A stretch of 38,459 bases of DNA, taken from assembly GCA_003559375.1 (NCBI GenBank), contig PWLN01000302.1, forward strand, positions 1-38,459, in the 5' to 3' direction. The notes below the pieces were generated by a model that worked only from the letters and a program-made list of their open reading frames with translations, was not told where the DNA came from and made no database searches. This DNA is from Balneolaceae bacterium (GTDB lineage Bacteria > Bacteroidota > Rhodothermia > Balneolales > Balneolaceae). How positions within the stretch are numbered: the first letter of the stretch is position 1; every line of letters begins with the position of its first letter. Both the position numbers and the translations under genes were made by a program. Shown piece by piece: positions 27,212-36,537 of the stretch.

Positions 27212-28276
27212 TCAGGTAATTACGGTTTTGTAGTAATTCAGATCTTCGAGTATTTCTCCGGTTCCCCGAACCACTGCAGTTAGGGGATCTTCTGCTATAT
27301 GAACCGGAAGATCCGTTGTTTCCATGATCAGTTTATCAAGGTTTTTTAATAACGCACCGCCACCTGTTAACATGATACCCCTGTCAAGAATATCTGCAGA
27401 AAGCTCTGGTGGAGTCTGTTCAAGTGATTTGGTAATGGCTTCTACAATTGTGTTTACTGATTCGGATATAGCTTCCCGAACATCTTTTGAAGTAACTTGC
27501 CGGGTTCTTGGCACACCATTAACCAGGTCGCGTCCTTTGGTAATCATCTCAAGTTCTTCGTCGAGTGGTGCAGCAGATCCAATCTCACATTTAATTTTTT
27601 CCGATGTACGTTCGCCGATCAGCAGATTATGGTTGCGTCTGAAATAATTCACAATATCTTCGTTGAGCTCATCTCCCCCCAATCTCACAGATTGTTCATG
27701 AACAATTCCGGACAAGGCAATCACAGCGATTTCTGTTGTACCGCCTCCGATATCCACAATCATATTACCAACCGGCTCGTGTACATTAAGGCCAATACCA
27801 ATCGCTGCGGCCATTGGTTCGTCGACAAGATAAACTTCTTTTGCCCCAGCATGTTCAGCACTGTCACGTACTGCCCTCCTTTCCACTTCAGTGATACCGC
27901 TGGGTACACAAACAACCATTTGCCTTGTTGTGGAGTACCACTTCATCTTAACTTTTTTGATCATATCACGGATCATCAGCTCAGCCACTTCAAAGTCGGC
28001 GATTACCCCATCGCGAAGCGGACGGACAGTGCGGATATTGCCATGTGTTTTTTCGTGCATCAAACGTGCTTCATGTCCGGTTGCTACCGGTTCATTCCGG
28101 TTATTCAATGCCACAATCGAAGGTTCATTCAGTACTATTCCCTGGCCGCGTGCATATACAAGAGTATTGGCAGTGCCAAGGTCAATTGCGATATCGGTAT
28201 AGAGAAAATCGAAAAGTCCGCTTTTCTTCTGGTTTTTTTTACTTCTTTTAGTTGTTTTAATATAGGTATCGGACAT
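27212..28276 (-). CDS. mreB: Rod shape-determining protein MreB (actin homologue)
   Basis: A cytoskeletal ATPase that guides wall elongation. The actin-fold motifs are clear: phosphate 1 (IAIDLGTANT), the segment VDEPMAAAIG, phosphate 2 (IVDIGGGTTEIAV) and the adenosine motif LTGGGALLKNLD. Length is 354 residues, slightly longer than usual because of a basic N-terminal stretch of about 20 residues (TTKRSKKNQKK) before the core. It is the first gene of the mreBCD-mrdA-rodA operon and follows purH after 99 bases. Confidence 0.98.
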   Translation of the reverse strand: MSDTYIKTTKRSKKNQKKSGLFDFLYTDIAIDLGTANTLVYARGQGIVLNEPSIVALNNRNEPVATGHEARLMHEKTHGNIRTVRPLRDGVIADFEVAELMIRDMIKKVKMKWYSTTRQMVVCVPSGITEVERRAVRDSAEHAGAKEVYLVDEPMAAAIGIGLNVHEPVGNMIVDIGGGTTEIAVIALSGIVHEQSVRLGGDELNEDIVNYFRRNHNLLIGERTSEKIKCEIGSAAPLDEELEMITKGRDLVNGVPRTRQVTSKDVREAISESVNTIVEAITKSLEQTPPELSADILDRGIMLTGGGALLKNLDKLIMETTDLPVHIAEDPLTAVVRGTGEILEDLNYYKTVIT

Positions 28277-28313
28277 TATTAGATATGCTTTTCAAAATTT
28301 TGGCAGACAAACT

Positions 28314-28321
28314 CAAAAATA
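28314..28321 (-). promoter_or_regulatory. Possible -7 box (TATTTTTG) before mreB
   Basis: On the minus strand TATTTTTG matches the Bacteroidota -7 consensus TAnnTTTG, 38 bases upstream of the mreB start and inside the purH-mreB gap. A good -33 element is not obvious. It would allow the mre operon to be expressed apart from purN-purH. Confidence 0.35.
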
Positions 28322-28375
28322 CATTATTGCCTGTCTATTTGCGAACATTTTTGTATTGTTATTGGAGATGTTTTA

Positions 28376-29950
28376 TTAGTGTTTAAAGTGGCGTATGTTT
28401 GTAAAAACCATTGCCATATTGTGCTCATTTGCGGCATCAATAACATCTGAATCGCGAACACTGCCACCTGGTTGTATGATTGCGGTTGCACCTGATTGAG
28501 CGGCAGCAATCACTCCGTCGGGGAACGGGAAAAATGCATCAGATGCTACCACGCTTCCCTTCAGTGATAAATCAGAATTCATAGCCTTTCGTACTGCAAT
28601 CACTGAACTTTCAACCCTGCTGGTTTGTCCGGTTCCAATACCACATGTAGCACGGTTTTTTGCATAAACTATGGCATTCGATTTTACATGTTTCACAACT
28701 TTCCATGCAAACATCATATCGTACAGCTCGTCTTCATTTGGTTCACGCTTTGTAACGATTTCAAGGTTCTCCGGGGCGATCATGGCATGATCTGCCTGTT
28801 GATACAGAGTTCCTCCAAAAATCGAACGAATTCTGTATTCTGATTTACCGGCAGGATATTTTTTAATCCTTACAAGGCGCCTGTTCTTTTTCTCCTGAAG
28901 AAACTCAATCACATCTTCTTCATAACCAGGAGCCAGAATAATTTCAGTAAAAATCGAGTCGACCGATTTCGCCGTAGGTAAATCCAGTGGCTTGTTTACG
29001 ATCACTATACCCCCGAATGGTGATACTTTATCAGTGGCAAAAGCCCTTTTATAGGCATCACTTAATGTATTTGCTGCAGCTACTCCACATGGTACCGTAT
29101 GTTTGAAAATTGCAACAGTAGGGGCGTCGTCTTTAAAGTCTGCCATTAATTCAAGTGCACTATCGATATCGAGATAGTTGTTGTAACTGAGCTCTTTACC
29201 GTGGAAGCAGTCTATAAATTCAGATTGTGCACCATAAACGGATGCTAACTGATGAGGGTTTTCACCATACCGTAGCTCACCGGATTTAGGGGTGGATAAC
29301 AATAGATGATTTGGCAGTTCAAGGCCTTCATATTGGCTAAAATAACTGGCGATAAGGGTATCATAATCGGCAGTGTGCTCAAACGCCTGCCGCGCAAGGG
29401 TTCGCCTGGTTTCAAATGATACCGACTTATCAGGATCAAATTCTGTGATAAAATTTTGATATTGGTGAGGGGATGTCAAAATACAAACATGTGCAAAATT
29501 TTTAGCGGCAGCCCTCACCATAGTTGGACCGCCAATATCAATATTTTCTATGGCTTCCTCAGGTGTTACATCTGCCTTTTCTATGGTTTTTTTAAATGGA
29601 TAAAGATTTACAATAACCAGTTCAATAGGTTTAATATTAAGTGAGTTCAGCTCGTTAATATCATTTTCATAGCTTGTTCTGGCCAGAATACCACCATGAA
29701 TGCCTGGATGAAGAGTTTTTAACCTGCCTCCCAGGCATTCAGGAAAACCAGTGAGCTCGCTGACATCGGTTACCGGGATACCATTTTTTTTCAAGACAGC
29801 TGCTGTACCACCGGTACTGATGATTTCTACGCCATGCCGGTAAAGTTTTTCGGCCAGTTCAGAAATTCCGTTTTTATCTGATACAGATAGCAGAGCTCTC
29901 TTTATTTTTAATGGTTTTTCAGAAATTGGGGTAACAGGTTTTAATGACAC
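28376..29950 (-). CDS. purH: Bifunctional AICAR transformylase/IMP cyclohydrolase
   Basis: It carries out the last two steps of IMP synthesis. The N-terminal MGS-like cyclohydrolase domain shows LLSVSDKNGI, STGGTA and the LKTLHPGIHGG segment; the C-terminal transformylase domain shows the KHTVPCGVA motif with its catalytic Lys-His pair. The 524 residues are full length. The start appears to be GTG at 29948-29950, five bases after the purN stop region, so both genes are co-transcribed. Confidence 0.97.
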   Translation of the reverse strand: MSLKPVTPISEKPLKIKRALLSVSDKNGISELAEKLYRHGVEIISTGGTAAVLKKNGIPVTDVSELTGFPECLGGRLKTLHPGIHGGILARTSYENDINELNSLNIKPIELVIVNLYPFKKTIEKADVTPEEAIENIDIGGPTMVRAAAKNFAHVCILTSPHQYQNFITEFDPDKSVSFETRRTLARQAFEHTADYDTLIASYFSQYEGLELPNHLLLSTPKSGELRYGENPHQLASVYGAQSEFIDCFHGKELSYNNYLDIDSALELMADFKDDAPTVAIFKHTVPCGVAAANTLSDAYKRAFATDKVSPFGGIVIVNKPLDLPTAKSVDSIFTEIILAPGYEEDVIEFLQEKKNRRLVRIKKYPAGKSEYRIRSIFGGTLYQQADHAMIAPENLEIVTKREPNEDELYDMMFAWKVVKHVKSNAIVYAKNRATCGIGTGQTSRVESSVIAVRKAMNSDLSLKGSVVASDAFFPFPDGVIAAAQSGATAIIQPGGSVRDSDVIDAANEHNMAMVFTNIRHFKH

Positions 29951-29954
29951 TAAT

Positions 29955-30533
29955 TCAGTTAGTTTTGTTAATCAGGTTGTTTATTACTGACGGAAGCAAT
30001 TCATGTTCCGCCTTTAAAACACGTTTTGCTAAACTTTCGGGCGAATCGGAAGCGAATACGGGAACTTCTATTTGTTCGATAATCTGTCCACAATCATATT
30101 CATTATCAACGAAATGAACAGTGCATCCGGTAACAGCGTCACCGGATTCCAGGACTGCTTTGTGAACTCGTAGCCCATAAAAACCCTTCCCGCCAAATTT
30201 TGGCAATAAAGCCGGATGAATATTAATGATCTTATCCGGGTAAGCCGAAACTATTTCCGAAGGGATTTTTTTTAAAAATCCGGCAAGTATGATCAGGTCT
30301 GGCTGCCATTGATGTAATAGTTCAGCAAGACGTTTTGCGAAAAGTTCATCATCAGAAACCTGAACCACTTGAAAAGGTATCCGATTTTTTATTGCCCGGT
30401 CAATGGCACCGATTTTATCACGATTTGTGATTAAACCTGCAATTTCAACGTTTAATTTTTTTTGCTTTACAGCATCAATAATAGCCTGAAAGTTACTTCC
30501 GGAACCGGAAGCAAATACTACAAGTTTTTTCAC
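29955..30533 (-). CDS. purN: Phosphoribosylglycinamide formyltransferase
   Basis: The folate-dependent formyltransferase of the third purine step. The phosphate loop GSGSNFQA, the catalytic N104 and H106 (INIHPALLP) and D147 (EYDCGQII) are present. The length of 192 residues is usual. The start is a GTG at 30531-30533 giving the expected MKKLVVFASG opening; AAAGG lies directly against it, which is too close for a standard ribosome site. Confidence 0.96.
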   Translation of the reverse strand: MKKLVVFASGSGSNFQAIIDAVKQKKLNVEIAGLITNRDKIGAIDRAIKNRIPFQVVQVSDDELFAKRLAELLHQWQPDLIILAGFLKKIPSEIVSAYPDKIINIHPALLPKFGGKGFYGLRVHKAVLESGDAVTGCTVHFVDNEYDCGQIIEQIEVPVFASDSPESLAKRVLKAEHELLPSVINNLINKTN

Positions 30534-30618
30534 CCTTTAGATTGCTTGCGAAATTTAGCTCGCACAAAGATAGTGAAATACAGCGGTTTTATTAGAATGA
30601 TTTCGGTACTTTGATGAA

Positions 30619-31719
30619 TTATTTTTGAGCTGGAATGATGTTTTTGGTTGAATCGCTTCCACCTTTCAAAACATGATAATTGTTGAAGCTCCAGGAAACC
30701 TGATTGATTGTAATTTTTATGACAGTGGCAATGGGTATAGCCACCAGCATGCCAAGCATACCGGCTGTTTGAGCTCCGATCATGATTATGAATAGTATTG
30801 CTACAGGATGAATGTCTGCCGACCTTGAAAAGATTAAAGGTTGAAATACCACGTTATCCAGGATTTGTGTGAGCATCACAGCAAGAATGCATGCGATTAC
30901 AAGTGAAAAGTCACCGGTTTCGATGATTGCAATCACAATGGAGAGAAGATAACCGATAATGGGCCCGAAATAGGGAATCGAATTGGCAACACCAATAGCT
31001 ATACCGACAGCACCCGCATTATTCAATCCTGCAACAGAAAGTGCCAGCCAGGAAACGATACCCACCAGGGTACACTGAACAAGTACACTTCTGAAATAGT
31101 GGCCAAGCCGTGTTTCAATTTTATCAACAAGGCTTAGTATGGTTTCAAAATATTTATTTGGCACGAGTTGGAGGATATCTCGGCGAATTTTGTGGCCGTC
31201 TTTCAGGAAAAAGAAAGTCGCAAAAGGTATCACCAGAAAAGCTGCGAACAGGTTTGTGAAGATGCCAATCATATTGCCAATGATGTCGGATACTCTGCCA
31301 AAATCAAAGAAGTTCTCAACAAAGACAGCAACATTATCCCGCAAATATCCCTGGGGGATAAAATCAAAGTTTGATCGAAGTAAAATCTCAATCTGATTTG
31401 CAATGATGATCAGGTTTTCAGCATGTAACTGCCTGGTTAAAACAGCCATCCGGCTAGCCACAATCGGAATGATACTGGTTGAGATCCAGATAACAATCAG
31501 AAGTACAGTTGCAAGAACGATGGAAATTGACAATGTACGGTCTATTCCTGCTGCCTGCATCCGGTTTACTATAGGATCCAGCAAATAGCTAAAAATTAAT
31601 GCAATTAACGCATAAATCGCGAGATTACTGTAGTAGTAAATGATAAGGATTACGAGTATCAGCCCGGCAAGAAATAAGGCTGATTTTACAATTTTTTCTA
31701 AAGTTAAATTTTTAAACAT
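30619..31719 (-). CDS. AI-2E family transporter (PerM-like permease)
   Basis: A polytopic inner-membrane protein of 366 residues with about seven to eight hydrophobic segments, ending in the family region with GPIIGYLLS and QILDNVVFQPLIF. The family includes PerM, the AI-2 exporter TqsA and sodium/proton exchangers, so the substrate cannot be read from sequence. The start overlaps the recX stop by eight bases. The link to recA-recX looks like operon sharing rather than function. Confidence 0.9.
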   Translation of the reverse strand: MFKNLTLEKIVKSALFLAGLILVILIIYYYSNLAIYALIALIFSYLLDPIVNRMQAAGIDRTLSISIVLATVLLIVIWISTSIIPIVASRMAVLTRQLHAENLIIIANQIEILLRSNFDFIPQGYLRDNVAVFVENFFDFGRVSDIIGNMIGIFTNLFAAFLVIPFATFFFLKDGHKIRRDILQLVPNKYFETILSLVDKIETRLGHYFRSVLVQCTLVGIVSWLALSVAGLNNAGAVGIAIGVANSIPYFGPIIGYLLSIVIAIIETGDFSLVIACILAVMLTQILDNVVFQPLIFSRSADIHPVAILFIIMIGAQTAGMLGMLVAIPIATVIKITINQVSWSFNNYHVLKGGSDSTKNIIPAQK

Positions 31720-32416
31720 CTAATTCAGCCGTTATTATTGGCAGAGAATCAAGAATATCTGAGCCCCTGAATCCTCTTGCTGACAGAAATCGATAAATTT
31801 TTTGTTTTCGCTTTTCGGGGTCAATTTCCCTGAGAAAGTGTTTCTTTCTCTTTAACGCCAAATCTACACAAATTTGTTTTTGTGGTAAATGGTATGTAAC
31901 TTTTTTTATCGTTTTCTGAATGGTTACCTGGTTAATCCCTTTCTGATATAATGCAGCTTCAATTTTTTTAGGCCCCCACAAATAAATATTTGCTTTTTCC
32001 ATACTGTATTTCAGGGCAAATTCTGCATCATTGAGATACTGTTTTTGATGAAGTTCGCCTATTAATTGGTCAATAACTAAATCTTTTACTCCCTTTTTGC
32101 TGAGTTTTTGACGTATTTCATGAGAAGTATGATCACGGCGGCCAAGATATCTGAGACAAATGGATTTTGCCGTTTCAATCTCTTCTGATTGTAAGATTTG
32201 TTTAAATAAAAAAGGCGTTAGTTCAACGCCTTTTTTTAGAGAAAAATCTGCCAGTGTTTTTTCACTTATTCCCGCAAGAAACAGATCTTCATTAAAGAGT
32301 GAATATCTATTTTTATTCTTCTTCTGAATTTTTATATCCGTTATTATCAATGGAAGTTTATCCTGAACAAGATCCGGTTCTTTGGTTACACCTTCCGGGA
32401 TTGTACGGTTATTCAT
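31712..32416 (-). CDS. recX: Regulatory protein RecX
   Basis: It is known to restrain RecA filaments. The 234 residues comprise an N-terminal extension (about 1-85, beginning with a basic [15 protein letters not shown] stretch) and the three-helix RecX repeats ([20 protein letters not shown], then [11 protein letters not shown] and [10 protein letters not shown]). The extension is common in Bacteroidota relatives. The start overlaps the recA stop by eight bases, which couples the regulator to its target. Confidence 0.93.
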   Translation of the reverse strand: MNNRTIPEGVTKEPDLVQDKLPLIITDIKIQKKNKNRYSLFNEDLFLAGISEKTLADFSLKKGVELTPFLFKQILQSEEIETAKSICLRYLGRRDHTSHEIRQKLSKKGVKDLVIDQLIGELHQKQYLNDAEFALKYSMEKANIYLWGPKKIEAALYQKGINQVTIQKTIKKVTYHLPQKQICVDLALKRKKHFLREIDPEKRKQKIYRFLSARGFRGSDILDSLPIITAELDV

Positions 32417-33467
32417 CAGCCTCTACAAGTTCAGATTCTCCTTTGGTTTTTGCATTTAATTCAGGTTTATCGGACGGCATCAGTTTTTCTCTCACTGTAG
32501 CTTCAATTTTGTCGCATAACTCCTTGTCTTCTTCAAGGAACTGTATGGCAGCGTCTGTACCCTGGCCAATCGGTTCACCATCATAACGGTACCAGCTCCC
32601 TCTTTTCTCGATAATGTCATACTCAACAGCCAGGTCCAGAATTTCGGAAATCCGAGAAATTCCCTGGCCATAAAGGATATTGAATTCAACAACCTTAAAT
32701 GGTGGTGCTACTTTGTTTTTGGCAATTTTTACTTTGGTTCGGTTACCCAGTACTTCTTCTCCTTTTTTAATAGATCCGATCCTCCGGATATCTATCCGGA
32801 CGGAGGAATAGAATTTGAGTGCCCGGCCACCTGTGGTAGTTTCCGGATTACCAAACATAACCCCGATTTTTTCACGAACCTGGTTTATGAAAACACAGGC
32901 CGTACGGGTTTTGCTAACCACACCGGTAATTTTTCTGAGCGCCTGCGACATCAACCGTGCCTGGAGGCCCATATGTGAATCACCCATTTCACCTTCAAGC
33001 TCGGCACGTGGCACCAAAGCTGCAACGGAGTCTACCACAATCACATCAAGCGCTCCTGAACGGATGAGGGTTTCAGTAATTTCCAGGGCCTGTTCACCGC
33101 TGTCGGGCTGCGAAACAAGGAGTTCATCCGTATTGATGCCAAGTGCACGGGCATATTTTGGGTCAAAAGCATGTTCAGCATCAATGAATGCGGCATAACC
33201 TCCTGCTTTTTGTGCTTCAGCAATCACCTGCAATGCCAGCGTTGTTTTTCCACTTGCCTCAGGGCCGTAGATCTCTGTAATTCGTCCGCGCGGAATTCCA
33301 TTCACGCCAAGTGCATAATCAACCATGATGGAGCCGGTAGAAATTGTGGCAACTTCATTTGCAGCGTGGTCGCCCAGCCGCATCACCGTTCCTTTTCCAT
33401 GTTGCTTTTCTATCTGCCCAATCGCAATGTCTATTGCCTTTTTTCTGTCATCTTTGGAAGCTGCCAT
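32409..33467 (-). CDS. recA: Recombinase RecA
   Basis: The strand-exchange ATPase for recombination and DNA repair. Walker A is GPEASGKT at 68-75, Walker B lies in [12 protein letters not shown], the L1 segment reads GEMGDSHMG and the L2 segment [13 protein letters not shown]. At 352 residues it is full length with an acidic C-terminal tail (ESELVEADE). The start ATG is preceded by a 337-base gene-free region that must hold its promoter. recX and an AI-2E permease gene follow with overlaps. Confidence 0.99.
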   Translation of the reverse strand: MAASKDDRKKAIDIAIGQIEKQHGKGTVMRLGDHAANEVATISTGSIMVDYALGVNGIPRGRITEIYGPEASGKTTLALQVIAEAQKAGGYAAFIDAEHAFDPKYARALGINTDELLVSQPDSGEQALEITETLIRSGALDVIVVDSVAALVPRAELEGEMGDSHMGLQARLMSQALRKITGVVSKTRTACVFINQVREKIGVMFGNPETTTGGRALKFYSSVRIDIRRIGSIKKGEEVLGNRTKVKIAKNKVAPPFKVVEFNILYGQGISRISEILDLAVEYDIIEKRGSWYRYDGEPIGQGTDAAIQFLEEDKELCDKIEATVREKLMPSDKPELNAKTKGESELVEADE

Positions 33468-33521
33468 AATATTGGAAATGAGTTAGTTTCAATTGATTTA
33501 TATGATAATAGTGAATGAATG

Positions 33522-33537
33522 TGACAACATTATGTCA
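33522..33537. promoter_or_regulatory. Inverted repeat TGACA-N6-TGTCA before recA
   Basis: The five-base arms are perfect and centred about 63 bases upstream of the recA start. It could bind a LexA-like repressor or another dimeric regulator, but the sequence matches no consensus I know, and a dyad of this size can arise by chance. Confidence 0.25.
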
Positions 33538-33751
33538 TGGTTGTTGTCGGTAAAAATAATTTTTCTCTTTTTTAACAAGGCCGGGATTTATTCAAGAAAT
33601 TATTATCTCTTAAGTGAGTCAGCATAATCGAATATATGTATAAGATATGTACGAATCAAATCTGGAATATACCCTTTCTGATAAGTATGATCCTTATTTT
33701 GAGAAAACCTTACAAAATATTTTTAGAATTCCTGCAATTATTTATGTTTTT

Positions 33752-33772
33752 CTGCCATCTGCCATCTGCCAT
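33752..33772. repeat. Three perfect CTGCCAT heptamers
   Basis: CTGCCAT occurs three times in a row about 30 bases beyond the stop codon of the kynureninase-like gene. It shares the 7-base period, but not the unit sequence, of the other arrays in the window. Confidence 0.85.
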
Positions 33773-33804
33773 ATAAATTATCCGAATCTCTTTCCGGTGG
33801 TTGT

Positions 33805-34989
33805 TCAAATGGCGGATAAACACCTGAACAATTCCCTGATCACCTTCTCACACTGCTGCGAAGTCGTATAAGGTGCAGGGCCGATCCGAATAATCTGGTC
33901 TCTTGCATCGGTAAAAATTTCCTCTTCAAGCAGCATTTCCCGCAATTTGCGAGCATGTATTGACTGAAGCGACAAAAATCCGCCAGTCTCTTCATTCGGC
34001 CGCTTGTTGGCATGTTCAATATCTGAACCATGATAGTTGGCTTCATCAAAAAGATCTCTCAGATAGGATATCTGAGATGAATATTGATGGTATAATACAT
34101 CAGGTGTAAGGCCCATACCGTGAAAAAATTGAGCGACAGAGGCTGCCCGGTATTGTGATATTGGATCGTATGTTCCGGTTGCAAATTTTTGGTCATTGTC
34201 ATCAAATTGTACCGTCTCACTATTCCTTGGCTGATCAAGCTGCTGAAATGCCGAAAACCACCCGGTAATAACAGGTTTCAATTCACAGTTTTCAGGATAT
34301 CTGAGAAAACAGTTAGCCTCACCCCACTGCAGATATTTGTAACCTCCGATCAGGAGATAGACATGTTCCATATTTTCTTTTTTCAGAGACAAGGGTACTA
34401 CATTGGTACCGTGGTAATCATCGATCAGAACCGGAATTCCTGCATGCTTTGCAAACTGAGCAATATCAGACAGCCTGGTATTGATTTCCGCAGTTTCGTA
34501 GTAAATCCTGGAAAGCATAATAGCCGATGTTTTATCGTCCACTTCGTGTTTTACCAACTCGTAAAGCTTATCATCATTCTGATGAGAAAGAAATTGAACA
34601 TCAAGCCCGGCATCCTGAAGGCTTCGGAGCTGGCGGTACATGGAATGGAATTCTCCAGAAGTGGTTAAAATCCTGGGTTTGTTTTTCAGATCAAGAGCAG
34701 ATAGCCAGGACACGAGTAATACATGGGTATTTTGCTCGCGGCAATAGTTACCGGTTGCATCATCATAAAAGTTTCGAAGATAATCTCTAAGTATTTCAGT
34801 TTTTTCGAATGCGTACTTCCATTTTTTATCCACTTGTCCGGCAACCATTTCCATATACTCATCTATTCCGTCAAATGCCGCATCGGGCCACGCCTGGTGG
34901 GAATGTCCGGTAAAAAGCAAACGGTTTGCAACGTTGAAATGAGAGTAATACGGTTGAAGTTCAAGTGCTAATTTGTCGAATTCATTCAT
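33805..34989 (-). CDS. Kynureninase-like PLP-dependent enzyme (aminotransferase class V fold)
   Basis: A fold-type I PLP enzyme of 394 residues. The cofactor lysine is K218 in GGYKYLQWGEAN, the aspartates at 190-191 in LIDDYHGTNVVPL fit the PLP-binding Asp, and TGWFSAF resembles the GWW/GWF segment of kynureninase. Kynureninase hydrolyses kynurenine to anthranilate and alanine, but no other kynurenine-pathway gene is near, so a different substrate is possible. I chose the ATG at 34989; the frame is open 20 codons further upstream to 35049, but that part does not look conserved. Confidence 0.78.
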   Translation of the reverse strand: MNEFDKLALELQPYYSHFNVANRLLFTGHSHQAWPDAAFDGIDEYMEMVAGQVDKKWKYAFEKTEILRDYLRNFYDDATGNYCREQNTHVLLVSWLSALDLKNKPRILTTSGEFHSMYRQLRSLQDAGLDVQFLSHQNDDKLYELVKHEVDDKTSAIMLSRIYYETAEINTRLSDIAQFAKHAGIPVLIDDYHGTNVVPLSLKKENMEHVYLLIGGYKYLQWGEANCFLRYPENCELKPVITGWFSAFQQLDQPRNSETVQFDDNDQKFATGTYDPISQYRAASVAQFFHGMGLTPDVLYHQYSSQISYLRDLFDEANYHGSDIEHANKRPNEETGGFLSLQSIHARKLREMLLEEEIFTDARDQIIRIGPAPYTTSQQCEKVIRELFRCLSAI

Positions 34990-35125
34990 AGTTATCCATA
35001 ATCTTTTTGATGACAGCCGATAGTGTACAATAAAAGCCATAATGCCCAAATTGGGCCTGTTGTCTGAGATACGTTTAATTGAAACATTTAGTCAGCAGTT
35101 TTGTAAAAAAACTTTCGTCTATTAA

Positions 35126-35908
35126 TTAAAATTCCCGGTTAATATATCTTTCTGCAAGCCTGCTTTCATCGACCCTTTTAAAAGCAGCAAGTTTTTCCGG
35201 ATTCAGCGAAGCGATCGTCATTTCTCGTTTGCCAAGGGCTCCTTTTGCACGTGCCACGAACCAGCCGGAAGCAGCCATTGCTGCACGGGCAGAAGTGGCC
35301 GCACAGTAGGTTGACAAAACTGCATCATTTTTACACACATTCGCGAGGTTCCGGAATACATCCGCTGTCCATAAATCAGCATTCACCTCCGGGGAGAAAG
35401 CGTCATGAAAAATGCAATCTACTCTTTTATTGATGAAGACTTGTTTAAAAAATTGATCGAAATAACCGATGAAAAGGTGTAATGTAATCTGGCCTGAAAT
35501 TTCTATTGCATTCAATCCTGGCTTCAGGCTGCCAAAAATATCAACCAGCAGCATTTTATTGTGATTTAAAAACGGATTATCACCAAAATCAAAATGCATG
35601 GCGGTGGTTGCATCAACGGGAAAGGCCTCTACACTGTAATAAACGGCTTTTGATTTTTGACTTGATTGATTCAGATATTCGAGTAAAAGCAGCAAGTTGA
35701 GTCCGGTGCCGAAACCGGTTTCGAAAATAACCGTTGTTTCGTTCCGGAGAATGGCATCCGGTACTCCTGGCGTCTCAAAAAAAACATGACGACTTTCAGC
35801 CACCGCACCATTTGGGTTGTGATAATGCTGTTTGAATTGGGGTGAGTAGAGGGTGGTGGAACCGTCTTTTGTAGGGGTGATTTTTAGGTGTTCTTGTGAT
35901 GGAGCCAT
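35126..35908 (-). CDS. mnmD: MnmD-like tRNA U34 methyltransferase (DUF752)
   Basis: It is predicted to methylate the aminomethyl group of 5-aminomethyl-2-thiouridine at the wobble position of tRNA, the last step of mnm5s2U. The SAM motif FETGFGTGLN, the segment IFHDAFSPEVNADLWT and the ending GKREMTIAS fit the stand-alone MnmD domain. The FAD-dependent MnmC2 half found in E. coli MnmC is absent. I chose the ATG at 35908 (260 residues); the open frame reaches 36031, but its first 41 residues are cysteine-rich and cover a dyad at 36013-36030. Confidence 0.87.
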   Translation of the reverse strand: MAPSQEHLKITPTKDGSTTLYSPQFKQHYHNPNGAVAESRHVFFETPGVPDAILRNETTVIFETGFGTGLNLLLLLEYLNQSSQKSKAVYYSVEAFPVDATTAMHFDFGDNPFLNHNKMLLVDIFGSLKPGLNAIEISGQITLHLFIGYFDQFFKQVFINKRVDCIFHDAFSPEVNADLWTADVFRNLANVCKNDAVLSTYCAATSARAAMAASGWFVARAKGALGKREMTIASLNPEKLAAFKRVDESRLAERYINREF

Positions 35909-36012
35909 ATCTAAAGATAATTCAAAAGTCGGCTTTATGTGATCACTTTTTAGTTGCCACAGGTTACACAGATTATTGCAGAGATATTCCCGTTGTATTA
36001 TGAACCGGAATT

Positions 36013-36030
36013 TGATAAACTGGTTTATCA
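36013..36030. promoter_or_regulatory. Perfect 18-base dyad upstream of mnmD
   Basis: TGATAAAC-TG-GTTTATCA has perfect eight-base arms, and ACCGG on one side pairs with CCGGT on the other after small bulges. It lies about 105-122 bases before the mnmD start and may be an operator or a leader hairpin. No T run follows on the minus strand, so it is not a normal terminator. Confidence 0.35.
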
Positions 36031-36156
36031 CCCGGTAAATGAATTACGTACCTCATTGCCTTGAAAACCAAACAACAATATACTGCTATCATTGAAATCA
36101 ATTATTCGCCAATCAAAACTCCCATCCTCTGAATTCGAGCATTAAGTACTATAGCA

Positions 36157-36465
36157 CTAAATTTCTTCCGGTTTCACTGGCATGGCTGCGCCATTACCCA
36201 CAACCGTCATCCATGGCCGGACTTCCCATTTTTCGATGAGGCCGTTTTTTACATAGGGATCGGCTTTTGCAAACTTTTCGGCAGCTTTAGGGGAGTCTCC
36301 GGTAAAAAGAAGATATGCTTTGTCGGCCGGATCCTGCAGTGCGCCACCTAATATCAGGTCGCCATTTTCATGAGCTGACCACGCAAGTACAAGATGCTCA
36401 TTCCTGAACTGGACACGCCGTTCAAGATAATCAGGCTTTAAGTGGTAGATGAGTAGGTAGTGCAT
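36157..36465 (-). CDS. YciI-like protein
   Basis: A 102-residue protein of the YCII/ferredoxin-like alpha-beta fold. It opens with MHYLLIYHLKPDYLERR and has the conserved pattern HLVLAW, GDLILGGAL, the LLFTGDSP segment, ADPYVKNGL and the closing WEVRPW. Family members are often dimeric with a putative active site formed by a histidine and an aspartate; in vivo reactions are mostly unknown. It begins about 180 bases from the porin stop, with a 94-base inverted-repeat element between. Confidence 0.85.
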   Translation of the reverse strand: MHYLLIYHLKPDYLERRVQFRNEHLVLAWSAHENGDLILGGALQDPADKAYLLFTGDSPKAAEKFAKADPYVKNGLIEKWEVRPWMTVVGNGAAMPVKPEEI

Positions 36466-36537
36466 TTGTTTCAGTTATGTAATGGGTATTTCAGATCAAA
36501 TATAAACATTAAAAATCGCAACTGGAATTATAATAAA

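Larger units (their letters stand above)
33468..33804. other. recA upstream region
   Basis: These 337 bases lie between the recA start and the stop of the kynureninase-like gene, both on the minus strand. They hold an inverted repeat TGACA-N6-TGTCA at 33522-33537 that could be an operator or part of a promoter (its minus-strand TTGTCA resembles a -35 box), and a CTGCCAT heptamer array at 33752-33772. A 74-codon plus-strand frame here is not convincing. No known SOS box is recognised. Confidence 0.5.

Noticed and set aside
27497..28282. 261-codon open frame antisense to mreB
   Set aside because: It lies wholly over a firmly identified gene, is rich in Cys, His and Asn as antisense frames often are, and has no recognisable domain.
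33647..33871. 74-codon plus-strand frame between recA and the kynureninase-like gene
   Set aside because: It crosses the CTGCCAT array and runs into the 3' end of a real gene on the other strand.
35909..36031. N-terminal extension of the MnmD-like protein
   Set aside because: The extra 41 residues are not like the family and are encoded over a perfect dyad; the ATG at 35908 fits the known length.
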